Below, one piece after another: positions 43,758 to 52,328 of a DNA stretch of 64,000 bases. The stretch lies in contig NZ_KI911784.1 in NCBI RefSeq assembly GCF_000516515.1, positions 3,634,633-3,698,632 on the forward strand. Reading direction: 5' to 3'. The notes under the pieces were generated by a model. It was not told the origin of the DNA, ran no database searches, and saw only the letters and a list, made by a program, of their open reading frames with translations. Numbering within the stretch: the stretch's first letter is position 1; each line of letters opens with the position of its first letter. Both the position numbers and the translations under genes were made by a program. Origin of the DNA: Chloroflexus sp. Y-396-1 (GTDB lineage Bacteria > Chloroflexota > Chloroflexia > Chloroflexales > Chloroflexaceae).

Positions 43758-45236
43758 TCAGGTTGCGCTATGTTGGGCAATTGCTGCTTCGACAATTTCG
43801 CGGGTAACTTCGTTGAGGCCACGGGCCTTTGCAGCCTGTTCGGCAGCAGCACGCAGGGTACGGCTAGCGCTAATGCGGGCAAGGTAGGGTATTGCCTCCA
43901 GCGCCGTGTTCAAGCGATCAGTAGCCTCTTTCGTCCAGGGCATGGTTTCAGCAGTGGTTGGTTTCGGCTGAGCGCCGCCAGCGTTAACCGGCTCCACCGG
44001 CAGAAAGTTAATGACCGTCTCGTAAAAGCGATTTACCAGCTCTTGCATAATGTTAGCGGCACCAGCATAACCCATAAATGGCGTACCGGTAGTACGACGA
44101 ACGACCGGGCCGGGGAACGTTGCCGGAATAAAGTGAGTTCCGCGCGCATTTGCCTCTGCCAGATAAATCTTCTCGTTGATACTGCCGAATACGAAGGCCG
44201 GTGCTCTGGCGTGTAGCCGTTTTCTAATCTCGATATTATCAGGCTCATCTTCGAGGCGTGGTCGGCCTGACACCCAGGCAATCTTCATCCCCAGTTCATC
44301 ACCGAGGAAGCTCCGCAGACCATCTGCATAACTGCGGGCTGCGACAATGGCACAGTCAACCGTTGCGAACCAGTCGCTCTGTGGGCCTCGCCACAGATCC
44401 CAGACTGGCTGTAGGGTAGTGCGCTTCTCGCGTTCGATAAAAGACTCAACCTGATTCGGGTTGATGGCAAGGAGTTGGCCCAATTCACGCAAGAAAGCAG
44501 TTGTGCCAAACACACCGAACGGCGCGAAGAGGTATGGACGGCCCAGGTCTTCGGCCAGACCACGTCCAAATTCGCGATACATCACGACATTGACTGCTGC
44601 TTCGGCGAGTTTGGGTGTGGTTGCAATACTGGCTTCATAAGGATAAACGAGATTAATCTCGGCGCCAATCCCGGTAATCAACCGTTTGAGTTCGTAGAGG
44701 TCACTGGGGGCGTTAAAGCAACCAAGCGTTGGCCCGATAATGTTCACGGTGCGCGGTCGTGGTTGGGTGTGCGGAGCGACATACGGCTTGCCGTACTGCT
44801 CCCAGGCAAAGCGTAATGCCCGCTCGCGGCCAGTCCACTCGTCCTGTTCGAGAGACTGGCTCCAGAAAAAGCGGGCATTGGGATCGATCTGAGCAATGAG
44901 TTGGGCGTGATCGGCGCTGATCATCTCGCTTTCAGCAGTTGAGATGACCAGTAAATGCTTGCCTTCTACCATGCCCATCGTGCGCAAATCGTCGATAGTA
45001 CGGATCAGCGCCTTTGCCGTACCGTTGATCACATCCTCTTCACGGATGGAGGTTGGTGTCAGGTTGGCCATGTGCGGTAGCGCATCGGTGTAATCGGTCA
45101 CCGCCATTCCCAGCAGATTGTAGCAGCCGATTGGTGCATCACACACGATATGGACGTCGGGGAAGCAGCCAAAGACCCACGAAGCACCCCAGTAGCTGCT
45201 GGTGTCAGAAATATCACGGATCAGCGTAATGCTCAT
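43758..45236 (-). CDS. bchZ: Chlorophyllide a reductase subunit Z
   Basis: A 492-residue subunit of the nitrogenase-like chlorophyllide a oxidoreductase, which with BchX and BchY reduces ring B of chlorophyllide a on the route to bacteriochlorophyll a. The N terminus has YWGASWVFGCFPDVHIVCDA and PIGCYN, where Cys38 is placed to give the fourth ligand of the [4Fe-4S] cluster shared with BchY. VTDYTDALPH and IREEDVINGTAKAL follow, with GPTLGCFNAPSDLYE in the middle and a C-terminal light-independent-reductase-like helix (TREIVEAAI). The gene overlaps bchY by four bases (ATGA), so translation is coupled. Confidence 0.95.
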   Translation of the reverse strand: MSITLIRDISDTSSYWGASWVFGCFPDVHIVCDAPIGCYNLLGMAVTDYTDALPHMANLTPTSIREEDVINGTAKALIRTIDDLRTMGMVEGKHLLVISTAESEMISADHAQLIAQIDPNARFFWSQSLEQDEWTGRERALRFAWEQYGKPYVAPHTQPRPRTVNIIGPTLGCFNAPSDLYELKRLITGIGAEINLVYPYEASIATTPKLAEAAVNVVMYREFGRGLAEDLGRPYLFAPFGVFGTTAFLRELGQLLAINPNQVESFIEREKRTTLQPVWDLWRGPQSDWFATVDCAIVAARSYADGLRSFLGDELGMKIAWVSGRPRLEDEPDNIEIRKRLHARAPAFVFGSINEKIYLAEANARGTHFIPATFPGPVVRRTTGTPFMGYAGAANIMQELVNRFYETVINFLPVEPVNAGGAQPKPTTAETMPWTKEATDRLNTALEAIPYLARISASRTLRAAAEQAAKARGLNEVTREIVEAAIAQHSAT

Positions 45237-46549
45237 TGATGGCCCTCCTGACGATTCTCACCTGCAAAGAACGCCAGCATACGGTCGTAGATGGGCTTAC
45301 GGTTGAGAAGATCGCGCACAAAGTTGAGCGAAGCGATCATACCACCGGCTAGAAAGAGGGGCCGTACACTGAGAATGTTGGTATAGTACACGGCTGGTAT
45401 GCCCTTCTCTTTAGCGTAGGCAGCCAGCGTGGTGGTACCGATCACGAGATCGAACGTCCAATGCTCCATGGCTGCTTTATCGTCTTCCAGGGTTTTACGG
45501 TAGATCACAGCCTGCGTGCCATGGGCTTTCAACCAGGCTTCATCAGCAGCGGTTAGCGCACTCGGCCCGATACTCGTACTCACGTAAGGAACGTGAGCAC
45601 CACCTTCGATCAAGAGACGGGCGTAAAGCATTTCGTTGCCTTCATAACCCGACACCAGGATGGTTGCGCCCTGTAACGGTTTGCCGGCGAGGAAGCCACG
45701 GGCTGTCGCCTCTTCTTCAGCAGCAACCCGCTCTACCACATCCTCATCGAGGTCGAGCGCTGCGCCGATGGCGCGCAGCCAGGCCGCACTCCCCTCAGCA
45801 CCAATCGGCGCACCACTGATCACAGCGACACCGCGTTCGCGGAGCACGCCGATGGTCTCGCGGTAGAACGGATGTAAAGCCGCGACCGCAGCAGCTCTAC
45901 CGGCCTGGCGAATTTCGTCAACGTGCCGTCCGGGCAACGTTGTTACGACACGGCCACCCATCTTGCGCACGACGCCGTCGATCAACAACGGATCGGCGGG
46001 GAATACTTCCCCGATTAACGCCAGCGTGCCCGGTTCGTGTTCGCCACCGGTATCAATAAATCGCCGCATCACCGCGGCCAGTGCAACATCTTTCGCTTCG
46101 GGATGCGAATGGATGGCATACGCCGGCACACGTACCAAAATAACCGGTTTGCCATCGATCTCCTTTGGCAGTAGCTCTTCGGCCAGACCGGCAGTTTCGG
46201 CCACACATAGCGAAATAACCGGTATAAAGGTTGTATTTGCTGCCGTGGCCGCCTCGGCAATCGCGGCATTTGCCGCTTCCTGGACTTTCCCACTCGATAA
46301 TTCTGCCGTACCCAGCGCGGGCGCAACGATACTCTTCCGCGCCGCGTAAAAATGGGTCACGAAGGTAAGACCGTACAAACAGCCGGTATCGGTGACCATT
46401 GCCGGTTGTGCGCCCTCGATCCGCGTTAACACACGCAGTGCGCCAAAGGCCGGACACATTGTTTGCGGATGAAGTTTGCAGGCGCCACCGCGAAATGGTT
46501 CGCTAGCAGAATCGGTGCCGGCCGGTGTCAGGGGAATGATCTCGGCCAT
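45233..46549 (-). CDS. bchY: Chlorophyllide a reductase subunit Y
   Basis: A 438-residue subunit that forms the catalytic core with BchZ. Cluster-ligand cysteines are visible at residue 32 (HPQTMCPAFGAL), 57 (TDTGCLYGLTF) and 115 (VISLCVAET); their 25- and 58-residue spacings fit the family. KLHPQTMCPAFGALR and YGLTFVTHFYAARKSIVAPA are strong identifiers. The protein is shorter at the N terminus than proteobacterial BchY (about 500 residues). ATG 46549 follows AGGAG. bchX, encoding the electron-donating ATPase, is not in the window. A TATAAT box lies about 75 bases upstream. Confidence 0.95.
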   Translation of the reverse strand: MAEIIPLTPAGTDSASEPFRGGACKLHPQTMCPAFGALRVLTRIEGAQPAMVTDTGCLYGLTFVTHFYAARKSIVAPALGTAELSSGKVQEAANAAIAEAATAANTTFIPVISLCVAETAGLAEELLPKEIDGKPVILVRVPAYAIHSHPEAKDVALAAVMRRFIDTGGEHEPGTLALIGEVFPADPLLIDGVVRKMGGRVVTTLPGRHVDEIRQAGRAAAVAALHPFYRETIGVLRERGVAVISGAPIGAEGSAAWLRAIGAALDLDEDVVERVAAEEEATARGFLAGKPLQGATILVSGYEGNEMLYARLLIEGGAHVPYVSTSIGPSALTAADEAWLKAHGTQAVIYRKTLEDDKAAMEHWTFDLVIGTTTLAAYAKEKGIPAVYYTNILSVRPLFLAGGMIASLNFVRDLLNRKPIYDRMLAFFAGENRQEGHQ

Positions 46550-46621
46550 AAAAACTCCTCTGCCTGGACACAGCCGCTCTGCTGTACTCCAGGATGATTA
46601 AAGATGACACGGACATCTGGT

Positions 46622-46627
46622 ATTATA
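46622..46627 (-). promoter_or_regulatory. Candidate -10 box for bchYZ
   Basis: The minus strand reads TTGTATAATACC, a perfect TATAAT about 75 bases ahead of the bchY start. No good -35 box is found at 16-18 bp, so an activator may be needed. Confidence 0.4.
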
Positions 46628-46689
46628 CAACAATTTTCTTTCGTAACAGGTAATAGCGTGCGGTACTGAGGGCACAGCAGCGTTGTGTA

Positions 46690-47841
46690 CTACCCATCCG
46701 GCCACGGATCGGCGCTGAACTGGTCGTGAACTTCTTGCAGTTGCACATCGGCGTAGCTGGCGTAGAAACTGCGCGTCACTTCCACACTGCGATGACGCAA
46801 GATTTGCGAGACTTCGGCCAGAGAAACGCCCTCGTTCAACAGGTGGTAGCCGACAAAGTGGCGAAAGGTGTGTGGTGTAACTTGACGTAATAATTCGGCT
46901 TCATCGGTTTTGCCCTCCCAGATCAGGCGATCGGCGAGCGCATGAGCGGCGCTGGTAACGATTCGCCAACCGCTGATCCGTGAGAGGCGACTGCCAGCAG
47001 TCCGTGGATCGAAGGCGATGAAGAGCGGTTCGGTTGCAGATGGCCAGTGGCGGGCTGCGAGGTAACGATAGAGGGCCTGTTCGGCATGACGACGGATGAA
47101 GAGCGTTCCTTCACGCCGTCCCTTCCCGCGCACAATCACACGTGGCAGGATGCGCCGGTCACGGACAACGTCACCAACATCGAGACTCAAGGCTTCTGAA
47201 ATTCGTGCTCCGGTCGAGAAGAGCACATGCAGAAGCGCAGCGTTGCGCAGCCGGGTCAGCATCTGACGTTCGTGCTCTTCGCCGTGTGGTTTGTCGTAGA
47301 AACGCACTAGTCGGCGCAGGTCAGGCGGGGTTGGGGCGACCGGGTCGGGTAGGCGGGGCAAAACCCGACTAACTTCGGGTCGGGCTGCGGCAACCCGAAA
47401 CGAGATCGCACCTTGTGAGTCGGCCAGGGCCAGAAATCCGAACAACGGACGGACATACGCATGGATGGTGCGTTCAGAGAGGCGTTCACGTTGGTCTGGG
47501 TTTTGGGTAGCTGCCCGCTGCGAGAGGTCGTAGCTGCGTTTACGCAGGGTACGGGCATAGGTCACCAGATCGGCAATCTGGAGATCACCCAAGCGGGTGC
47601 GTCCGTTTCGTTCGGCCCAGCGCACAAAAATGCGGAGCGCCGTTTCATAGCTAGCAATGGTTGGGCGGGCGTGGTGTCGTTGTCGCTCACGGGTGCGTTC
47701 ATCAAGATCGTCGTCATCGTCGTCGCTATCAATCCCGGCGCTCGCCAGGCGTGCCAGCCAGATCGCGCCGGCTTCGGCAATTGGTGTCTCTGGAGTTAAT
47801 GGCTGTTCGCCCAACTGAACACGTGTCTCTTCTGGTTTCAT
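46690..47841 (-). CDS. Tyrosine recombinase (XerC/XerD-like)
   Basis: A 383-residue site-specific recombinase. An N-terminal extension with an acidic patch (DSDDDDDDLDE, about 39-48) leads into a core-binding domain (60-145). The catalytic domain has the whole active-site set: Arg213 (STGARISEAL), Lys240 (RGKGRREG), His324 and Arg327 (TPHTFRHF), His350 (ILRHRSV) and Tyr360 (RSFYASY). It may resolve chromosome dimers or serve a mobile element; no phage genes or attachment site are seen. The start ATG 47841 lacks a strong ribosome binding site. The acidic patch and core-binding domain echo the 603-residue protein at 39212. Confidence 0.9.
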   Translation of the reverse strand: MKPEETRVQLGEQPLTPETPIAEAGAIWLARLASAGIDSDDDDDDLDERTRERQRHHARPTIASYETALRIFVRWAERNGRTRLGDLQIADLVTYARTLRKRSYDLSQRAATQNPDQRERLSERTIHAYVRPLFGFLALADSQGAISFRVAAARPEVSRVLPRLPDPVAPTPPDLRRLVRFYDKPHGEEHERQMLTRLRNAALLHVLFSTGARISEALSLDVGDVVRDRRILPRVIVRGKGRREGTLFIRRHAEQALYRYLAARHWPSATEPLFIAFDPRTAGSRLSRISGWRIVTSAAHALADRLIWEGKTDEAELLRQVTPHTFRHFVGYHLLNEGVSLAEVSQILRHRSVEVTRSFYASYADVQLQEVHDQFSADPWPDG

Positions 47842-47865
47842 CTGCCCGACCGTGTATTCAGTGTG

Positions 47866-48795
47866 TCATAGCATACCCACTGCGACGGCACCGATGATCA
47901 GGATACCGGCGATGATCCGATAGTAGCCAAATAGCGTAAAGTTATTCGTCGCGACATAGCGTAAGAGCCAGCCAATACAGCCGTACCCTACAATCATAGC
48001 CACCGTCGCGCCGAGCAGGAGGCGGCCCCAGTCGTTACTCTGAATCTGGTCGAGACTGCCGATCAGATCGACCAGTGTCGCTGCGCCAAGGGTTGGGATA
48101 GCGAGATAAAATGAAAAGGCTGTGGCCGTTGGTCGGTCGAAGCCGGCCAGTAATCCTCCCACAATTGAAGCGCCTGAGCGTGAGACTCCTGGCACGAGCG
48201 CAAATGTTTGGGCGATGCCGACGATAAGGGCGCGGCGATTCGAGACGGTGGCAAAATCGGCGGCAATTTGGCCGGCTGGTCGATGAGTGTCACGCCGTTC
48301 GATCCAGAGGAAGATGATCCCACCAATGATCAGGGTCGTTGCCATAGTCAATGGCGACTCGAACAGAACCCCTTTGATGAAATCGCGGGCCAGCAGGCCG
48401 ATGGCTGCTGCTGGGATGAAGGCCAGTATGACACCTAACCAGAGTTTCCGTGCCGTTGCTACCATGATGGGTTCGCCGCGCCCGATCAGCGCGCCTGCCT
48501 GGGCCAAGAGATCGCGCCCATAGAAGATCAAGACTGAGCAGACCGTACCGAACTGGATGGCGATTTCAAAGGTACCGCCGATACTCCCTTGGTAGTTGAT
48601 GAGTTCACTGACCAATAAGAGGTGTGCGGTCGATGAGATCGGCAGCCATTCGGTAATCCCCTGCACAATACCTAGCAGAACGATTTGCCACCAGTCAGGG
48701 TTATCGGGGACGGTCATCAACAGGGTGAACGCCAACAGAACACTGAACCCGATCAATAGCCCTGAACGAGGAAAAGTTAGCGATTGTGCTTGCAT
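47866..48795 (-). CDS. uppP: Undecaprenyl-diphosphatase
   Basis: A 309-residue integral membrane enzyme (BacA/UppP family) that recycles undecaprenyl diphosphate to the monophosphate for peptidoglycan and other envelope polymers. The two signature regions are present: GIVQGITEWLPISSTAHL with the catalytic Glu and Ser (around 44-61) and ALVPGVSRSGASIVGGLL. It has an extra N-terminal hydrophobic segment (LLIGFSVLLAFTLLMTV) compared with many homologues. ATG 48795 is clear. It sits 24 bases upstream of the recombinase gene and may share its transcript by position only. Confidence 0.93.
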   Translation of the reverse strand: MQAQSLTFPRSGLLIGFSVLLAFTLLMTVPDNPDWWQIVLLGIVQGITEWLPISSTAHLLLVSELINYQGSIGGTFEIAIQFGTVCSVLIFYGRDLLAQAGALIGRGEPIMVATARKLWLGVILAFIPAAAIGLLARDFIKGVLFESPLTMATTLIIGGIIFLWIERRDTHRPAGQIAADFATVSNRRALIVGIAQTFALVPGVSRSGASIVGGLLAGFDRPTATAFSFYLAIPTLGAATLVDLIGSLDQIQSNDWGRLLLGATVAMIVGYGCIGWLLRYVATNNFTLFGYYRIIAGILIIGAVAVGML

Positions 48796-48846
48796 TGTAA
48801 GTGGTTTCTCCCTAGTTTATAAAGACAATTTTGACTATTACAGTGC

Positions 48847-49016
<170 letters not shown>

Positions 49017-49053
49017 GATCACCTTTTTGCAGTGAAGTCAGTGTTGCGATCAG

Positions 49054-50382
49054 CTATATTTCGCGCATCACCAGCTCGATTGCTGCGGCCATGGCGGCAA
49101 TTGTGGCGTGGATGTCCTCTTCGCTATGCACAGCCGAGACAAAGCCGCTCCGGCCACGCATCAAATCGACACCGTTTAGGTGAAGAGCCATACGCAGCAG
49201 GCGCAGTAATCGTGGATCGCCACCCCGTTTGAGTGTGGCGAGTGGTAAATTGCGTGGAATCTCACCCGGTACCAGATCGGTTGTCGGATCAACGAAAAGG
49301 TGAAAGATGGAACCATCACCGAAGGCAGTCCAACCTTGCAGACAATACGATCTGAAGAGTTCATTTAACATCTGAACCAGCATTGTCCCCCGCCGGGCAG
49401 CAACTGCGCCTGGTTCACCGGTCGCGACTGCGCGGAGCATGGCAATACCCGCTGCTGCCGAGAGTGGGTTGGCATTGAACGTACCCTGCTGACGGATTCG
49501 GCCACGTGGTCCGCACTCATCATGAGCAAGAAGGTCGAGCAGTTCTGCCCGACCGGCGAGCGCACCGCCGGGCAAGCCGCCGGCTACGATCTTTGCCAGA
49601 CAGACTAGATCGGGAAGCACGCCGGCCCGAGCACAGGCGCCGCCTGGTGTTACCCGAAAGCCAGTGACCACCTCATCGGCAATCATGATCACACCGTAAC
49701 GGTGCGTAAGTTCACGCAAACCGACCAGAAAATCAGCCGGTAGCGGAATGGAGCCGTATGAGGCGCCGGTGGGTTCGAGGATCACAGCCGCGATGTCGTT
49801 ACGAGTAGCCAGTGTGGCGGCAACCTGATCGAGATCCGTTGGCAAAATGATCAGACTATCCAGCGTTGATGGTAATACACCACGATTGGGGTCATCGGGA
49901 TCAGCACCTGGGGCGAGCGCATCGTGCCAGCCATGGAAATGACCGGCAAACCGAATGAGTGTGTTCTTACCGGTGGCTGCTCGGGCAATGCGGAGCGCGA
50001 GCGTGGTGGCTTCGCTGCCAGAGGCGGTAAAGCGGACACGTTCGGCAGCCGGGATCAGCTCGACGATCAAATCAGCCCATTCCAACTCAAGCCGATGGCT
50101 AGCACCGAGATGGGTCGCTACCGGAGCCTGTTGGGTAATGGCGGCCACGATAGCCGGATGACCGTGTCCGAGTAAGAGTGCCCCGTGGCCGCACCAGTAA
50201 TCGATCATCCGATTGTCATCAACATCCCACTTGTACGGCCCATTAGCACGTTCCATGAAGAGAGGGAACGGATCGGCGTAACGGCCATCGTGGGTTGCGC
50301 CACCTGGAAAACGCTGATAAGCGCGCTCGGCCAGTACCGCCGAACCGGCGAAGCGCTGACGGTATTGCTGTTCAAGTGACAT
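49054..50382 (-). CDS. Class III aminotransferase, glutamate-1-semialdehyde aminomutase-like
   Basis: A 442-residue PLP enzyme. Motifs: FPGGATHDGRYADPFPLFME at the N terminus, FTASGSEATTLALRIARA, GHFHGWHDAL, IMIADEVVTGFR, and the PLP lysine in LVCLAKIVAGGLPGGALAG. It resembles HemL, which makes 5-aminolevulinate for tetrapyrroles, but FHGWHD replaces the usual YHGHAD and the gating loop differs, so it may be a paralogue with another substrate. It follows the metallophosphoesterase with two bases between stop and start, a likely operon. Nearness to bchYZ hints at, but does not prove, a link to pigment synthesis. Confidence 0.82.
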   Translation of the reverse strand: MSLEQQYRQRFAGSAVLAERAYQRFPGGATHDGRYADPFPLFMERANGPYKWDVDDNRMIDYWCGHGALLLGHGHPAIVAAITQQAPVATHLGASHRLELEWADLIVELIPAAERVRFTASGSEATTLALRIARAATGKNTLIRFAGHFHGWHDALAPGADPDDPNRGVLPSTLDSLIILPTDLDQVAATLATRNDIAAVILEPTGASYGSIPLPADFLVGLRELTHRYGVIMIADEVVTGFRVTPGGACARAGVLPDLVCLAKIVAGGLPGGALAGRAELLDLLAHDECGPRGRIRQQGTFNANPLSAAAGIAMLRAVATGEPGAVAARRGTMLVQMLNELFRSYCLQGWTAFGDGSIFHLFVDPTTDLVPGEIPRNLPLATLKRGGDPRLLRLLRMALHLNGVDLMRGRSGFVSAVHSEEDIHATIAAMAAAIELVMREI

Positions 50383-50384
50383 CG

Positions 50385-51119
50385 TTACATCCCTATACTC
50401 AGACGGTAAATCAGAGCCGATGGCAAGCCGTAATCGCGCATTTGTTCTTGTGTCTGTTTGATATCGTAGGCTACCCGCTTGAAGGTCAACGTTTGCCGTT
50501 CGGTATCAAAAATTGCGTATGCCGCTCGGGGATCGTGATCCCGTGGTTGCCCGACGCTACCGGGATTGACAAAGTAGCGTGCGTCGTCGGTAAAGTTCAA
50601 CTGGCTGTCTGCTTCTGGTACAATCCGTTCACATCGCCGGTCATCGCGTGAACAGCGAAAAGCGAATTGAACATGGGAATGACCGATAAAGCAGATCGAT
50701 TCAGTAAACCATTCGAGGTTGGCCAAGGCTTGCGAAGGCATGAGTAAATATTCCCAGACCGGCTCACGGGGGCTGCCATGGGCCAGGTAGCATTGATGGT
50801 CGGCGCTACAGGCAGGAGGTAGTGGCAGCAGCCATTCGCGATTGGACGGCTTGAGTTGTAAACCGTTCCAGAGATTAGCTCGCCGTGCGTCCGGGTTGAA
50901 GTCGTCGAGACTAATCTTACCGAGACAGGCCAGATCGTGATTACCGGTGAGCGTAATCGTTGCATGTTTCCGGATCAGTTCGACGCATTCGTTTGGCGCG
51001 GGGCCATACCCTATGGTGTCGCCTAAACACCATAGGGCATCAAATGATCCGGCATCGGCTAACACCGTTTCAAGAGCAACGATATTTGAGTGGATATCGG
51101 AAAGAACGACAATTCGCAT
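50385..51119 (-). CDS. Metallophosphoesterase, YfcE/MJ0936-like
   Basis: A 244-residue phosphodiesterase-fold protein. It carries the complete metal motifs SDIHSN (7-12), GDTIGYG, TGNHD, AHGSP and GHSHVQF, then VNPGSVGQPRDHDPRAAY, which is typical of the family. It is probably a cytoplasmic phosphodiesterase or phosphatase of unknown substrate. It differs in length and sequence from the family member at 14881. ATG 51119 is preferred to in-frame codons upstream that would run into the divergent gene. It is divergent from the Cys4/TM protein gene, with 73 bases between the starts. Confidence 0.88.
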   Translation of the reverse strand: MRIVVLSDIHSNIVALETVLADAGSFDALWCLGDTIGYGPAPNECVELIRKHATITLTGNHDLACLGKISLDDFNPDARRANLWNGLQLKPSNREWLLPLPPACSADHQCYLAHGSPREPVWEYLLMPSQALANLEWFTESICFIGHSHVQFAFRCSRDDRRCERIVPEADSQLNFTDDARYFVNPGSVGQPRDHDPRAAYAIFDTERQTLTFKRVAYDIKQTQEQMRDYGLPSALIYRLSIGM

Positions 51120-51192
51120 AGATATATTTTGACGATGCTCGCGGCCAGATCGTATAATTGGCAGCGACCCGGTTGTGAGGAGCGTCACCGTT

Positions 51193-52068
51193 ATGGTTGA
51201 ACCGTCAGGACACTGCCCATATCTAGGTTTAAAACAAAATCAAGCGATTCGCTTTGCCTCGCCAACGCCGGAACATCGTTGTTATGCAGCCGGACAGGCG
51301 CAAGAGATTCCGCTGTTTGAACCAGATTATCAGGTTCGCTATTGTCTATCAACCAATCATGTTCGTTGCCCATTATACACGGGGATGCCATTACCTACAA
51401 CATCACCAACAGCTCTTCAACCGGCAGGGATGTCGCCAGCGGTAGTAAGTTCTCCTCTTCCTTCATCTTCACCGAGTGGTTTACGACTCTGGTTAGCCGG
51501 GTTGACACCACGTGATCGGCTGATCTATACCATGCTGCTATCGGTAGCAGTGCTGGCTCTGATCGGGTATGCGTTGGGAGGTGTCGCGTATGTCAGCACA
51601 ATGCTCAACTCAGCCGGCGCACCGACCGCCGCGATACCGGTTGATGTGACCATTTCATCGTTATCACCGACCAGGGCTGAACCTGAGTCGTTTGCCACAG
51701 CATCACCAACGATGATTGCCTCACCAACGCCAACCATTACCCCATCTCCGACGGCGACCCCATACGAGTTAATTCCGGTCACCAATACGCCAACCGTGCC
51801 GATCTTTATTCCACCGCCACCGCCGCCACCAACTCCAACCACGGAACCTGTTCTGCCAACGGACATACCAACGGCTACGGTCTTCGTCGAACTGCCGACC
51901 GAGGCGCCAACAGAGCTGCCGACAGAGCTACCAACAGAGCTGCCGACAGAGCTACCAACAGAGCTGCCGACGGAGGTACCGACAGAACTACCGACGGTGC
52001 TGCCGACAGAAGAGGTTGTGCTTGAGGCTTCGCCAACTCCAGAGCCGCAGCGTACCGTTGTGCCGTAA
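51193..52068 (+). CDS. Single-pass membrane protein with a Cys4 motif and Pro/Thr stalk
   Basis: A 291-residue protein. The cytoplasmic N terminus has four cysteines at 8, 30, 51 and 59 in a CPYLGL-x-HRC-x-YCL-x-CPLY pattern, likely a zinc site. I recall similar Cys patterns from Chloroflexota and actinobacterial membrane or LysM proteins. One TM helix follows (about 110-133). The outer part is a Pro/Thr/Ser-rich stalk with repeated TELP units (about 245-275) and a poly-Pro run. There is no enzymatic domain. It could be a surface spacer or an envelope sensor. ATG 51193 follows GAGGAG at 11 bases. The stalk DNA is an internal tandem repeat of 12-24 bp. Confidence 0.75.
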   Translation: MVEPSGHCPYLGLKQNQAIRFASPTPEHRCYAAGQAQEIPLFEPDYQVRYCLSTNHVRCPLYTGMPLPTTSPTALQPAGMSPAVVSSPLPSSSPSGLRLWLAGLTPRDRLIYTMLLSVAVLALIGYALGGVAYVSTMLNSAGAPTAAIPVDVTISSLSPTRAEPESFATASPTMIASPTPTITPSPTATPYELIPVTNTPTVPIFIPPPPPPPTPTTEPVLPTDIPTATVFVELPTEAPTELPTELPTELPTELPTELPTEVPTELPTVLPTEEVVLEASPTPEPQRTVVP

Positions 52069-52107
52069 GGCGAGAGTAGGTGAAGTTTTTCCTGCCGGGC
52101 AGTGGTA

Positions 52108-52233
52108 GTGGAGGGAATAGAACAGATTCTATAACGAACCACAGAGAGCACAGAGAGCACAGAGTGCGAGGTGGAGGGAATAGAACAGATTCCAGAATGC
52201 ACCACAGAGCGCACAGAGAACACTGAGCGAGAG
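52108..52233. repeat. Two 63-bp tandem repeats, ACCACAGAG type
   Basis: GTGGAGGGAATAGAACAGAT starts at 52108 and again at 52171, each followed by ACCACAGAG/CACAGAG runs. It lies in the gap after the stalk-protein gene. The pattern is related to the inverted pair near 48870-49010. Confidence 0.7.
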
Positions 52234-52328
52234 GTGGAATGATCGTTTCCGACGGCTGATAGCTGCCGCTTTCCTAGCTATCACTAGGAGTGTGAAACGT
52301 ACACTAGACGCAATGTTTCGATACACCC

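Noticed and set aside
46690-47841. Recombinase as marker of a prophage or integron.
   Set aside because: No phage structural genes, attachment-site repeats or cassette array are seen nearby; a housekeeping or Xer role is as likely.
49054-50382. Assigning hemL outright.
   Set aside because: The YHGHAD region and gating loop differ from the true aminomutase, so only a family-level call is justified.
51525-52223. 232-codon minus-strand frame opposite the stalk protein.
   Set aside because: It consists of SVGSSVGTSVGS repeats, the antisense of the Pro/Thr-rich coding repeats.
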